Position numbers and translations under genes: made by a program
Shown here: piece by piece, positions 1-37,748 of the stretch
How positions within the stretch are numbered: the stretch's first letter is position 1
Layout of the letters: each line of letters opens with the position of its first letter
Source: Crambe crambe
Taxonomy: Eukaryota > Porifera > Demospongiae > Poecilosclerida > Crambeidae
Assembly: GCA_963924555.1 (NCBI GenBank)
Contig: OZ004586.1
Span: 868,001 to 932,000 of the forward strand
Direction of reading: 5' to 3'
DNA: 64,000 nt
The notes under the pieces: model-generated
Told to the model about the DNA's origin: nothing
What the model saw: the letters and a program-made list of their open reading frames with translations, nothing else
Database searches by the model: none

Positions 1-23990
<23,990 letters not shown>

Positions 23991-24359
23991 TGGAGCTAGC
24001 TAAGCCCCCCGACAGCGTTGCTTGGAGCTCCAAAAACCTTTAAGTAGAAGGATGCTTCGCCCAATTCAGCTGAGATTGGAGTAATACCACATGAATGCCC
24101 TCCAGCTTCAATAGCTAGCTAGTCAGAGTACAACTTGGAGTGAGTTAGCGAGTCCAGTATTAACCACTGTAAGGCTAACTCCGTAGTAAAATAGCTTTAT
24201 CAAGACTATGCTATTTACTACAATGTGTATCTATATTCTCACTGGGACTTGCATTCATTTTTGAAAGAGGTCATGAATACCATTATCTGCACTGCAATTA
24301 GACATTACGTCATCGTCACTTTATTTCTTGGCGGGAATTATGAATTATGAATTATTATT
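23991..24359. promoter_or_regulatory. TRIO upstream interval
   Basis: The 369 bp between the TRIO start codon and the TAF8 stop codon (both minus strand) must hold the proximal TRIO promoter and 5' UTR unless further upstream noncoding exons exist. I see no clear TATA box. Confidence 0.4.
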
Positions 24360-26160
24360 TTAAGTTTTCACTAAATGTTTCATTCGTTTTGCTGGTTTGA
24401 GGTAAGGGTTTTCGTATGCTTCTAGAGAAGTCTCCATGGCTCTCTCAGATGAAGTGAGGCTGACATCCATAGTCGTCTCTTTCTCGTCACCCTGGGAATC
24501 TTCCTTCTGGCTCTCGGACGAGTCATCAACTTCACTTCCATCCTTGTCGGTAGTGTCCAGTGCATCTTCAGCCGAAGGCATCAAGGCTTGCAAATATATG
24601 GGTCTGTCAGGAGGCACTGCTTTCATCACTGCATTATAGCATACAAAACAATATGGCTCACACTGTCATTTTTTTCCTTCAATTTTTGCCATATTAAAGT
24701 CTATTTTTTAACACATTTAAAACATGAGCAGCAACCACTCTATGAGCTGGTTCTTGAGAACTGAGAAAGTTATATGAATATTAAGTGAATGCAAATAGAA
24801 ATGCCGAATTGCTTTAATAAATATTACATACCCACCTGTGTACACCCCATAGGGATCTTTCTCTCCAGCTACTGGCTGAGAAGGATGAGTCTTGGCTAGC
24901 AACGTGGAAAGACCCTTTCTTGAATTTCTCTTCTGAGTGGCCATTTTTTCCCTCACCACTTTGTAGTCAGCAGATGGAACAGCAAAGGTCTGGGTAGATG
25001 AGAAGATGTTGAATATGATAAAGGAAGGGTTACAGTGGAGCCACCAATGAAGGACACTCCAAATGAGGACAAACCTCTCAACAAAGGACAATCTAAAAGT
25101 ACCTTTGTATATACACTTTTACAAAATGACCTCCAAAAGAGGACAACCTCTCTACAAAGGATAATCTAAAGTACATACAAAATAACCTCCAAAGGGTAAA
25201 GGGTAGCTAGGTCCAGAGGTTCCCATGCCCACTAAGCTAAGGGAGTTTTTTATAAGGGGAAATCTGTTGGCTCTCAGTGTTTATTTCAAAGGGGTGCCGA
25301 GGGGGGTTTCTGCTCCCCCCTGAATGATGGCTTGCTAGCTTTCGTAATGAGAATTCCACATACATGTACTGGTTTGTAGTTGCCCCTCCTCAAATTTTTT
25401 CACTAGGCATTTGACCTCCCTCAAACCAAATTCCTGGCTCTCGTATTCCAAGAGGGAGTCCCACTGAAAGTAATGGCTAAGGTCTGCACTCACTGGTGTT
25501 CGAACGTAAGTATGAGGGTCAGGAAATGCTGGGAGATGATTGGGAATGTTTGTAGGACGCTGAGCTTTGGCTCCGACCTGCAAAACCTTAGGCTGAGGTG
25601 GCTGGTAGCTCTTGGACTCTGTGAAAAATATAAGAAGGGCAGGAGGATAAGAATATAACAGATTTTTGGCCACCACAATATACAATAACTTAATATGGCC
25701 TTTAATGTGGGGTACTCACGTCGATGTAAATGCCTTCTCTGAGGACGCTTGGCATAATCAGGCAAGGAAGTTATATTTACTCCTTCATGTAAATATTAGA
25801 GCATATCATGAAAGCACAATGTCATATTATTAGAACTTCTGTCTGGATATATCATTCACCTGAATCTATCAGAGATTTGTGGACGTCAGAAAGAGTAGGT
25901 TCAGTCCTCTGTGCCAGTTCACTGTACATGCGAGATGTCCGGCCAAGTTCAGTGATATCTATAGAAGATCATAATATTATTATGGTGGGTATCATTTAGA
26001 ATTTTCGTTCCAATGGCTTCAAAATTCCCTTACAACTTTCTAGAATCTCGCTTAATGTTCCCATAGCGTCCTTTTCTGCCGTTATGAATCCAGCTTCGAC
26101 GCAAAGAGCTGCCACAGCAGCCTGCAAAACCTTCCTCCTCGCCAGTTCAACCCCCTCCAT
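24360..26160 (-). CDS. TAF8: TFIID subunit TAF8
   Basis: Subunit of the TFIID basal transcription factor; its histone fold pairs with TAF10. Exons: 26034-26160, 25860-25958, 25720-25782, 25494-25618, 24836-24989, 24360-24628. They sum to 837 bp (278 aa plus stop) with all phases agreeing, close to the ~310 aa of human TAF8 as I recall it. The histone fold (~1-75) has VLQAAVAALCVEAGF and TEPTLSDVHKSLIDSG. The linker SLPDYAKRPQRR and the TAF8 C-terminal motif FPDPHTYVRTP follow, then DYKVVREKMATQKR and the basic end ENPYLKPAKRMK. The start at 26160 is preferred over the upstream in-frame 26208 because conservation begins there. It lies head to head with CSN8. Confidence 0.95.
25031..25199. repeat. 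Dispersed repeat (GGACAACCTC family), copy 1
   Basis: Runs of AAAGGACAATCTAAAAGTAC and CCTCCAAAAGAGGACAACCTC lie in a TAF8 intron. Related sequences occur at 27381-27480, 28545-28620, 33638-33793 and 34068-34205, always in introns or intergenic DNA, so this is an interspersed repeat and not an exon. Confidence 0.7.
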
Positions 26161-26238
26161 TTCTATCCAATTATCCGATAACAGGAAAAAAATTGAACTA
26201 AAATACAAAATTCAGTGTGAAGCACATGGGAGTACAGT
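26161..26238. promoter_or_regulatory. 78-bp divergent promoter of TAF8 and CSN8
   Basis: Only 78 bp separate the two start codons, so both 5' UTRs and the core promoters overlap in this interval or extend into coding sequence. No TATA box is obvious. Shared control of the two genes is inferred from the spacing alone. Confidence 0.7.
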
Positions 26239-28348
<2,110 letters not shown>

Positions 28349-28799
28349 TTCGCATTGTATTCACTAAGCCTGTGCAATAGCAAAAATATTTACTAATATT
28401 GTTCTAGGTACCAATTATGCTGCCATGCCATGATTTTAGGACTGTGTGAGTGTTACAATGTGTTTCCTTCTTGTCTTATCAATCACAAGTTGTAATGTGT
28501 GGGAGTATGTAGTTGGAAGTTCTGATAAAGGTCCTGTCATTGTACACTATACAAAGTTAACCTCCAAAAGAGGATGATCTTTATATAACAAAAGGCTGTG
28601 TCCCGAGTGTGTCCATTATGGTATTTGGAAATTCCATTCATTTGAAATGTTTTTCTGTGATAAGAATTATTCAACCTATTTTGCCATACATTGATTATTG
28701 GTGAATGCTTCATAAAAACTACCAATCATAAGTTTATAAACAGTAAGAATGGCTGCTGAATGGTGAAAGATGAAAGATAAGAATGACTAAACATTTGAC

Positions 28800-29161
28800 C
28801 TAAGGGACTCCCTTTTTGACTTTCTTAAGATCTGGTTTTTTGCCCTTCCTCATGTGAGCTACATAAGCTAGCTCTATTGGGACTTCAACCCTCTGATACT
28901 TGTTGATAATACGAAAAGCATAATGTGTTGCAGCATCCACGACTGCGTTTGTTTTGTGGATGGATTTTCTGTTTCCTTGGCGATAGTGTGTGAAGTTCTT
29001 TAATTGACTTGTGATATTGCCGTTGAGTAAAGGAGTACTTTTGTTTAAACCAAAGTGATCTGGGTAAAACTCCACCCATCGGAACTTGCACGTGCCTTTG
29101 TTGTTCTTCACACAGAGTTTGTTAATATAATAGTGAGCCTTTGGTTCACCTGTGGAAAGAG

Positions 29162-29207
<46 letters not shown>

Positions 29208-30553
29208 ACAATAAATATCTGTATAATAAGTTGTCTTTTGATGAATTCCTCAGCAAAAAGTATGTTATGGCCACCCCAAAAATAACCTTCAATATTTGTT
29301 TAAATCATTCATGTACTGATATACCAACTATAGCTTAGTTACTTATCCCTGCAAGAAAACAACAAAACAAAACAAAAAAGCAACAAAAAACACCAACTGG
29401 TAATTCCAATGAGCTCTTATATTCTACTACTCTACTATAATATTTTCCTCCAATTTTGAGCTCAGTAGTTTTTGAACCATTTGGAATTAGCCCACTTTAT
29501 TATTTTTTTGATCGAGTTCTTACCTGGCACTCTTGGGATGAAGAAGTCATCTGTGTCCAGAATGAAGACATAGTCATATGTCCCCCTGAACTGATAGATA
29601 CAGTCCTCTATGATGAGCCCCTGGTTGTGATACCACACCTCTTTCCCATTGTTCAGCCACATGATCCAAAAATCCACCGACAAGAACCCCTCAGCTATCA
29701 AGTTCTCCAAGAAATAAAATTTCTCTCTCTTGATCTTTCGAAAGAAAGACTCATCTGCTATCAAGTGGACATGATCGACACCAATAGCTTTCTGGTATTT
29801 GATCCATTCTTCCAGCCATGGAGGATCTCCGAACACCTTTGTGCATGTGAGGACTGTGAGGTTATATTTTATACCTACAGCTGACGACGGCTCGATTCTT
29901 GGTGCTGGAAACATGATGGGTAATTCTGAACCGACTCTTTTCTCTTCTGTGGAGTTGACGGACATCTTGTAGAAGAGATATGCTGGACTTCCATTCCTTG
30001 CTGGGAGATCATAACAGTGAACAAACACTTCTTCATGATCAATGATGTTATATTGAGGATAAATTCTCCAATACCTTGTCTCTCCAATGAGTTTCATGTC
30101 AAACATTTCAGTTCTTTTATCTCCAACTTGGCAACCTGTTATCAACTTCCTGTCAGTAATATTCTTTAAGATTAAAGCTAAAAACACTGAAGTATTTCTA
30201 TGCTTATCACGCTGGCGATCATCAAAATAAACTGCTCTGATTATGACATCCTTCGAAGCAAAATAATGCTTTCTTGTATATTGTAAGTGCGTCTTTGTCG
30301 TGTAAACTGGTTCTTTGGTAAAGGAATAGATTCTTGTCATATCTGGAATATAATTCATTTCTTGGTACAAATCATTATTAGTAGACCTGCTTGGATCGAA
30401 GGAGTAGCCGAATTTGTAGAGGAAATAGATTAGTCCAGGACAAACCAGAAAGACCAAAGGGAAGAAAAGTTTCTTGGATATCTTGAGCATTGGAGAAGAA
30501 ACGTTTAGTACTGCCACTTTCTCTGACCTGACCATCATAGGTTTTACAGTCAC
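28800..30553 (-). CDS. Glycosyltransferase family 92 (DUF23), type II membrane protein
   Basis: Two exons, 29524-30553 and 28800-29149, join in phase 1 to give 459 aa. A short cytoplasmic tail is followed by one hydrophobic segment (about residues 29-47, LFFPLVFLVCPGLIYFLY), as in Golgi type II transferases. The GT92 core follows: LTVLTCTKVFGDPPWLEEWI, IGVDHVHLIADESF, WYHNQGLIIEDC and the metal-binding DTDD at about 333-336, then WVEFYPDHFG and RKSIHKTNAVVDAATHYA in exon 2. Known members (for example C. elegans GALT-1) add galactose to N-glycan fucose; the acceptor here is unknown. Its start codon lies 325 bp from the divergent sphingomyelinase start. Confidence 0.92.
29164..29205. repeat. 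(GA)n microsatellite in GT92 intron
   Basis: On the minus strand about 42 bp of CT lead into the CCACAG acceptor of GT92 exon 2, again acting as polypyrimidine tract. Confidence 0.9.
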
Positions 30554-30877
30554 TACTTAGAGATCCATGACAGGATCGGATACCGGTGAAGACCGGTCTC
30601 TCTCTAGCTCTGGCTAAACGCTAAAATTGTGTTCACGCGCGGGCGTCTATTATGCATAATTCAGTTAATTAGAGAGGAAGGGGAAAGAAAGAGGAAGGAA
30701 ATGAAAATAGGTGTGGGATAGGATCATGCGATCGTGACTTTACCACTACATACGATCGTGACTACCACTACATACGATCGTGACTACCACTACATACGAT
30801 CGTGACTACCACTACATACGATCGTGACTACCACTACATACTGAAGATTCAAAGCTGGATAGTTAGATACTGCCACA
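30554..30877. promoter_or_regulatory. Divergent GT92/sphingomyelinase upstream region
   Basis: 324 bp between the two start codons. It includes a purine-rich stretch at 30675-30702 and the CGATCG tandem repeat described separately. Both promoters must lie here unless upstream noncoding exons exist. Confidence 0.6.
30728..30840. repeat. 22-bp tandem repeat carrying CGATCG, 5 copies
   Basis: Five copies of TACGATCGTGACTACCACTACA (first copy slightly changed) end about 38 bp before the sphingomyelinase start codon. Each holds the palindrome CGATCG. The position in a divergent promoter suggests repeated factor binding sites, but this is inference. Confidence 0.9.
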
Positions 30878-33800
30878 ATGTCTCAATACACTTTGATGTG
30901 GTTTCTGGTGGCTATGATGACGTTTGAGATCTCAAACTCAGCACCAATGACATCTTTTGAGAGTTCTCCAGCAGGAGCACAGAATTCTGGCCTTTTTGAC
31001 TCTCCAGAATTGGATGTCATGGTTAAGAGAGTGGCAGTGATCCTCACAGGTGTCCGAGAGGAGTCCTTTGGTGTGTTTGGAAATTTCACGTGTTCCTCCT
31101 GTAAGGAGTTGGTTGAGGTCGTGCACGAGATGTTGGATAATAAGATTAGTTTCGATATCATTGCCGAAGTCGTTGCTCTAGGTTGCTCCATTGCGAAAAT
31201 CGAACATAAGAATGTTTGCAATGGAATAGCAAAAACCTTTAAGGTAAGTGTAATACACAGAGCTTGAATATAGTCTCACGAGCCAGACCCTAGTCAGACC
31301 TAGCCCTTCCCCCCCCCCCCCCCGTAAAGGGTCTGGCTCATGAGACTACCCTATACCATATTCTTTTCTAACCACCCTAATTTGGTTTATGCGGTTCATA
31401 GGAAGAAGCTCTGACTGCCCTCAGCATGGTGGTTCTCAGCCCCAATGAGGTCTGTGGTTTACTCCTCGGAGACAAGTGTGGACATGCCTACAACCCTATC
31501 CACCAGTACTGGAACATCTCCATCCCTGGCAACAAACCTCCTGTAGTCCCTGTACCTCCACCAAAGGTCTGAAGTTTGAGAGAAAGTAGACATGTTATAG
31601 TTATTGTTGTTATTTTGCTGCTGTTGCTGTCGTTTTAGTTGCAGTTGCTATTGTTATTTTGGTGGTTGTGATGGTTATGATAATGTGGTGATACTGTGGT
31701 TGCTCTATGACCTCTGACCTCTGTGTATATACTATCATATTGTCTAGGTGGGTTCACCAGTCACCAGGATTCTCCACTTGTCTGACGTCCACTACGATCC
31801 CCTCTACACTCCAGGACTCAGCAATAAGTGTGGTGAACCACTCTGCTGTCGCCCTCCTAACCCTAAAGGTGTGTGTCAATGGGTGTGTATGTATGTGTGC
31901 AGACCTATTTTCCAAAGGGAGGTTCAAGGCATGCACACATTATGCTTCAGCTTTGGCAAATTTTCACCAAAAAATGAAATAGCTTTTGATCACATTTCAA
32001 GGAAGTGGCAGGAATATTTTATAGGGTGATCCGATGTCTCACCAAATTAAAGTCTATTTGCATTACTTGATACCTTGAACATTTGGTATGAGTATCTGCT
32101 CTCTCGATTTTTGACCAAATTTCACATCTAAGCACCAGCAGAGCTGACCACCAACTCTGTGAGCTGGTTTTTGAAATTATAAACACTAATAGATTTCAAT
32201 CAAATAATATTATGGTGAGATATTAGGATTGTGTCGTAACCCTTTATGTTGCTAGGTAATAGTAGCGATGGTACTGCTGCGGGCATCTGGGGAGATTACT
32301 TGTGTGATGTCTCCAATGCCACTCTCATCAACCTCTTTGAGTTCCTGCGAAATATGTCAGACGAGTTTGACTGGATCTACTGGACTGGGGACCTCATAGC
32401 CCACTACGTGTGGAGTCAAACCAGAACTGACACAGTATGCAATAGTGCACGTACTCCTTCCATATATGGTAATCATTCTTTCTTCTTTGTAGTTGGCCGT
32501 CTTGCAGTACTTTCATAGTCTTTTTGACAAGTACTTACCTGATAAACCTGTTTTCCCTGTATTTGGGAACCACGATGCCGTGCCGGTGGACGGCTTCCCT
32601 CCTCCTTTCATCACGGGAAACCAATCCATGTCCTGGCTGATCGAGCCAACCGTGGTGGACTGGGGCAAGTGGCTCTCCCGATATCCCAACTGGACCACGA
32701 CACAGGAGTCCATCAAAAGGTGAGGGAAATTTCATGAAGGGAAGTAAGTCCCAAAACCTCCATCCCTGTACAAGAAACTCATAATGATGGACTAATTTTG
32801 CGAAGCACTCTGAATGGTTGTACATATTATATTATTGTGACATAATGTCTTCATGGGCAAGAAAACAATTGTTTTCTGGTTTTAGCCTAACTGTTGATAA
32901 GAAACTCTGTGATTCATAATAACACACTCACGTAGAGCAAGAAGTAGCTTGGTTAGGCTTTGTTCCTTTGATTTTTAGGGGTGGCTTCTACAATGTGAAA
33001 GTGCGAAATGGTCTGAGGGTGATTGGATTACAGACTAACTTCTGCGAGAGAAACAACTTGTAAGTGACCAACCAACCAACAAGGCACACCATGTTAGAAT
33101 GGAAGTCTATCTCCTCTTTTGTTATTTGTACTGCAGCTGGCTGTGGGTGAACAGTACTGATCCTTCTGGACAGTTTGAGTGGCTAGTGGGCGAGCTGCTG
33201 AAGGCCGAACAAGAAGGGGACAAGGTTCATATCCTCGGTCACCATGCTCCAGGAGGGACAGACGCAGTTCCGTCATTCTTTGAGAACTATAGGAGGATTA
33301 TCAACAGGTAGGGTAGGGCAATCCACCACAACTTTTACATCATCCTGAAAGATAATGATGTATTACTCCCTCCCTTCACCCCTTCTTTTCTGATTTTATC
33401 TTAAGATTTGAGAGCACAATTGTCGGGCAGTTCTTTGGCCACACCCACACTGACAGCTTCAGAATATACATGGATGACAGTGGAAGACCAACAAAGTGAG
33501 CCAGGAGAGAATATCACTCTCAGTATTATAATTGTGATACATTGAGTTTCCTAATGATTATGTATAAGTAACCCCTTTTAGCCCCTTAGTAATAATCCAT
33601 TAACCCCTTAGTACATCAATATTCAATATTATAATACAGTAGAACCTCCAAGTAATGGGATCAGCCACTTTGTCCTTTGCAGAGAGGTTGTCCTTTTCTT
33701 GGAGGTTATGGGAAAGGGGCCCAAAAGAGTGTCCTTTTGTTGGGATGTTGTCCTTTCTTGGAGGGTCCCTTTATTGGAGGTTGCACTATAACACTTGACC

Positions 33801-34481
33801 CCCTTATGTAGCATCATGTATGTGGGTCCTGGAGTGACGACGTACCAGGGACTGAACCTCGGGTTTCGTTTCTACACTGTGGATGGGGACTACAATGACT
33901 CCACCCATGCTGTGCTCGACCATGAGGTCTACATCCTTGATATGGGACAAGCCAATCGGGACAATAACCCCCATTGGGTCTGGGAGTACTCCGCTAAGGT
34001 AAGAGGTACTACTTTGTTTATATGTAACTATCTGAGCTTCCTTCAAGGTTTACATCATGTGGTGTGTATACAGTGGCACCTCTGGATGATAGGACCCAAC
34101 CTTTTGTCCTTTGTAGAGAGATTGTCCTCTTTTCGAGGTTATAAAAGTGTAGATTGTCCTTTGTTGAGATGTTTGTCCTCTTTCAGAGTGTCCTTTATCA
34201 CTATATTTAATTAGCTGAAAATATAATTACTTCTTTCTTTTTTCTTTCCTCTCTTTTCTTCTCTTCTCTTCCTTTCCTAGAAAACGTACAACTTGACGTC
34301 CCTGCAGCCAGAGTCGTGGTACCAGTTCTGGAAGGATATGCACACAAATGACACTTTGATGCACCTGTATAGCAAGCACTGGTCCAAGGGTACGGGAGGT
34401 TACAACAAACCACAGCAACTCTGTGAGGTGGTGTCCACCACTTCAGAACGTAGTCCTTTATGTACCACATACAAACCATAA
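30878..34481 (+). CDS. SMPD1: Secreted acid sphingomyelinase
   Basis: Hydrolyses sphingomyelin to ceramide and phosphocholine in lysosomes or outside the cell. Ten exons: 30878-31243, 31402-31566, 31748-31868, 32256-32434, 32493-32719, 32979-33059, 33137-33307, 33406-33495, 33812-33998, 34281-34481. Total 1,788 bp (595 aa plus stop), phases consistent, near the 631 aa I recall for human ASM. It has a signal peptide (about 1-21), a Cys-rich saposin B domain (~85-160: [26 protein letters not shown]) and a Pro-rich hinge. The metallophosphatase domain holds the zinc ligands in SDVHYDP (~190), [10 protein letters not shown] (~263), FGNHDAVP (~303), GHHAPGG and FFGHTHTD. Several N-glycosylation sequons are present. 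All catalytic motifs look intact. Confidence 0.95.
31271..31346. repeat. Small inverted repeat with poly(C) core
   Basis: TAGTCTCACGAGCCAGACCC and GGGTCTGGCTCATGAGACTA flank about 14 C in the first sphingomyelinase intron. It resembles a tiny MITE; I see no clear target duplication. Confidence 0.7.
33638..33793. repeat. Dispersed repeat (GGACAACCTC family), intron copies
   Basis: AGTAGAACCTCCAAGTAATG and TGTCCTTTCTTGGAGGGTCC occur here and, in related form, at 34068-34205 in the next intron. Both copies lie in sphingomyelinase introns. They are members of the same interspersed family seen in the TAF8 and CSN8 introns. Confidence 0.75.
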
Positions 34482-34826
34482 GCTTAATTGGAATCATTTA
34501 TTACGCCCTCGTATGTTATTATTGCTATCGGTGTTGTTTGTATTGGCACATGAGTAAAATGAGGTATATGTGCAATTGCTAGGACACATCACATTCATGG
34601 CACACTCTTCACACACACCCCCTACGAGCTTGAATATTGGTGTGATCTTGAGTTTGGTGATGGGTACAGGTAAGGGGTTACTTGACTCTTGTTGAGAATA
34701 AATTTTTTTCCCTTTATTATATATAATTATTATTTACATGAAATGAGATTAGCAAGAGAACAACCATAACTATTGCTAGCTACATAAGGATACTCGAAAT
34801 TCAATAGAGAATTGCATATCATGATG

Positions 34827-35939
34827 TTATTTGAGCCTTTTCAGCCTAGCTTTGGCTTGCTCAAGAGTCATTGTATCAAGGCTCAGTAATTCAATCAATT
34901 CCCCATTCTCTTGTATGCATTTTTTAAGGTGGGATATCTCACTTTCGAGTTCGATATACCTTTTTCTACGTTCTTCCTCGGCATGTTTGGCTTTGTGTAA
35001 CTCGTATATTGATGTTTTTTTAGCACTTGCATTCATTTGCTGTAGCCTTTCTTTGTAACCCTGAATTTCCCCATTAAGACTGCTTATCACTTTTCTATCT
35101 TCATCCTGCAAGATCCTTGTCTTGGGAACAAGAAATCTAGTTATACGGACTTCCCTCAGTGAAAATATGTACGAGATTATAACATCCCTGACTCTTTTGC
35201 TTTGTTCCACTTCATCCTCTTCATATGGAATGCTATCAATAGCAAATATTATAGGAGTAAAACAAATGCCAGAGGATTTTATAATTTCTTCCTTGACATT
35301 TCTTACGATAGTATCATAATGTCCACCTTTTCTTCTTCGGAGTTTTTCTGAACGTTTGTCAGTTGCATATTCAGTCATAACAATAAGACAGTTATGACTG
35401 AACAAGTCAGGCAGTAGTTTAGCATAGAACATGATGGTGTCTTTGTACTGCTGATCAATTTTTGCTGAAAATTTTACAACAAAAATGCACGCTTTGAAGA
35501 CCTCTTGCTCTTTCAAAGTAGTAACGAGGCCAGTCATATGTTCGAGATCTTCTTTCCTGCCTTCATTTTTTATGCCAGGAGTATCAATTACAGTGAGACT
35601 TCCACTCATTTCATTTTTGGCACCTATTGTAAGCTTGGAAAATTTATTAATAGTGTCCTTCACGAAGCCAGTAGCAGTTCCACTTGAACTTTGAGCTCCC
35701 AAAGAATCTTCAGAAGTACCATCAAAAGTATCACTGCTTCCCTGTCCCTGTCGGTATTTAACAGGACCTGTCACTGCTTGACAAGTTTGTGTTTTTGGTC
35801 GATTGTCTGTAGCCACTTCAAAGCATTCTTTATTAGCAAATCTAGGATCGAAAAGAAAATTTCCTAATGCGCTCTTTCCACTTCCACTGGAGCCAATCAT
35901 CAGTACAGCAGAAGCTGCCATAGCACACCTAGCTGGCAC
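34827..35939 (-). CDS. GIMAP/AIG1-like GTPase, copy 1 (370 aa)
   Basis: AIG1-type GTPase with an uninterrupted frame. P-loop GSSGSGKS at about residues 17-24, the G3 motif VIDTPG, then IDQQYKDTIMFYAKLLPDLF and ATDKRSEK in the usual G4 region, and a coiled-coil C terminus ending LSLDTMTLEQAKARLKRLK. Family members in vertebrates are immune-cell GTPases that oligomerise on membranes; the role here is unknown. The start may be residue 1 or the Met at residue 6-8. A conserved TACAGGTAAAGT just upstream suggests a 5' UTR intron acceptor shared by all intact copies. It is nearly identical to copy 3 over the first ~150 residues but lacks about 125 residues of copy 3's C-terminal region. Confidence 0.9.
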   Translation of the reverse strand: MPARCAMAASAVLMIGSSGSGKSALGNFLFDPRFANKECFEVATDNRPKTQTCQAVTGPVKYRQGQGSSDTFDGTSEDSLGAQSSSGTATGFVKDTINKFSKLTIGAKNEMSGSLTVIDTPGIKNEGRKEDLEHMTGLVTTLKEQEVFKACIFVVKFSAKIDQQYKDTIMFYAKLLPDLFSHNCLIVMTEYATDKRSEKLRRRKGGHYDTIVRNVKEEIIKSSGICFTPIIFAIDSIPYEEDEVEQSKRVRDVIISYIFSLREVRITRFLVPKTRILQDEDRKVISSLNGEIQGYKERLQQMNASAKKTSIYELHKAKHAEEERRKRYIELESEISHLKKCIQENGELIELLSLDTMTLEQAKARLKRLK

Positions 35940-36277
35940 TTTACCTGTATAGAAGCAATGGAAGAGGAGCTTATTATAGGGAGGGAGGGAGAGAGGGAAG
36001 GAGGGAACTATTCATCTCTGCAGGCCTCAAAGTTTTCTTGCTACTGATATTCTCATCTGCTAGTTAGTCATCTCTATAGCTGCATACTAGGGGTTAACAT
36101 TACTGGACCATGCTTCTGACTAATTATTTCAGGCCATGGATACCATCTATGTATAAGGAATGAGACCTGCCTAATACATGCATGGACCAGGCTGACCAAT
36201 CACTGACTAGCTACCTGCACATGTAGGGCATCTACAGGGTTGGTTGTGAGGTCAGGTCACTCACACAACTGATCCTA

Positions 36278-37033
36278 TTATGGAGGGAAGTATGGAAATA
36301 TGCTTATCTCACCATTATCACTATAGTGATGGAACCTTGCTTCATTGACATCTTCACTCTGCAAGAACATTGTCTTGGAAACACAAGGTTCAGCCACATT
36401 GACCTCCCTTAATGAAAAAATGTATGAGAGCATAGAATCCCTAACTTGTTTGCTCCATTCTGCTTCCTCCTCATCATATGGAATACTATCGATAGCAAAC
36501 ATCATTGGATTGCTGGAGTATTTTTCAATTTCTTCCTGAATATTTTTTACGATAGTATCAAAGCTTATTCTTTCTCGGAGTGCTTCTGAGCGTTTATCAG
36601 TTGCATAGCTATAATGAGTCATAGCAATGATACAGTTTTTACTGAACAAGGAAGGCAGTAGTTTAGCATAGTACTTGATGGTGTCTTTGTACTGCTGATC
36701 AATTTTTGCTGAAAAATTCACAACAAAAATGCACACTTTGAAGCTCTGTTGTTTTTTCAGAGTAGTAACAAGGTCAGTCATATGTTCAAGATCTTTTTCC
36801 TCATTTTCATTTATGCCAGGAGTATCAATTATAGTGAGAATTCCATACTTTTCATCTCTGCCTCGTCGGTATTTAACATCACATGTTACTGGTTTACATG
36901 TTTGTGTTTTTGGTAGATTGTCTCTACCAACTTTAAAGTGTTCTTTATTATCAAATCTGGGATCAAAAAGAAAGTTCCCTAGTGCACTCTTTCCATTTCC
37001 AGTGGAGCCAATCAACAGTACTGTAACATCCAT
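36278..37033 (-). CDS. GIMAP/AIG1-like GTPase, copy 2 (short, 251 aa)
   Basis: P-loop GSTGNGKS (residues 9-16), DTPG, IDQQYKDTIKYYAKLLPSLF and the shared SMLSYIFSLREV segment are present. It lacks the ~35-residue insertion between strands that copies 1 and 3 carry after KYRRGR. The C-terminal coiled coil is missing: the frame ends shortly after FLQSEDVNEARFHHYSDNGE. A GT at 36312-36313 (ATG|GTGAGA) could be a splice donor to an unseen exon, or the copy is truly truncated. The upstream region of this gene was split by the transposon pair at 37744-45617. Confidence 0.85.
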   Translation of the reverse strand: MDVTVLLIGSTGNGKSALGNFLFDPRFDNKEHFKVGRDNLPKTQTCKPVTCDVKYRRGRDEKYGILTIIDTPGINENEEKDLEHMTDLVTTLKKQQSFKVCIFVVNFSAKIDQQYKDTIKYYAKLLPSLFSKNCIIAMTHYSYATDKRSEALRERISFDTIVKNIQEEIEKYSSNPMMFAIDSIPYDEEEAEWSKQVRDSMLSYIFSLREVNVAEPCVSKTMFLQSEDVNEARFHHYSDNGEISIFPYFPP

Positions 37034-37743
37034 GGTGCAACTTTACCTGTAAAAGGTCAATGCAAGAGTAATAGGGAGGGAACATTATGGGATGAGTGCA
37101 TACTCATTATACCTAAGTTCATCATGATAAGAAGCTGCAACTTAACGTTACAACATGTGTACGTAATCAATCAGGCTCGTTGTGCTTGCTGACCAATCAC
37201 AGCCTAGCCTCTTCCTTAGATATCCTGCAGCTGTGTAAACCAAAGAACAACCCACCTGAGTACTATAGACACATGATTGGTCAGCCTGTCCATATTAGAC
37301 AAGGTGCATCAAATCAAGCCACTCATTCCTTATGGATAACCATCCTGGTACACACACACATGCATCAAAGCATGAGAGCATAGTAAATAATAACTGTAGC
37401 TAAGTTACAATGTAGCTAAAAGAGAGAAAGAAGAAAGAAAGAAAGAGAAAGAGAATGGATAGATGAGCAAGTGAGCTACTTGCCATAAATTATATCATAT
37501 GTAGCTAGCTATAACAAGAAAAAAGAAGAAAGAGAAAGGAGTTAAGAAAGAGAGAAAGAGAGTTAGAGAAAGAAAGAAAGAGAAAGAGAATGGATAGGTG
37601 AGCAAGTGAGCCACTTACCACATTCACTGTTTAGACTATCTACCTCCTCTGTTCCTCTGTTTAGCTGAACTAATAGTTAGTGCTTATCTCTGTTCCTGAA
37701 ATTTTCTTGCTACTTATTAACTAGTACTCTTTTCTGCTAGTTC
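37034..37743. other. Upstream region of GIMAP copy 2
   Basis: No gene. It holds GAAA/GAGAAAG-rich repeats (37420-37590) and, at 37660-37740, a block (TTAGTGCTTATCTCTG, TTTTCTTGCTACTTATTAAC, CTGCTAGTT) that recurs before copy 1 (36015-36070) and copy 3 (50275-50345). GACCAATCA occurs at 37188-37196 and in the matching regions of the other copies. Confidence 0.6.
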
Positions 37744-37748
37744 TAGCG

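Noticed and set aside
29456..29884. Plus-strand 142-codon frame
   Set aside because: Antisense of the GT92 catalytic exon.
30728..30840. Possible CRISPR array
   Set aside because: The 22-bp units abut without unique spacers, and the sequence is from an animal genome.
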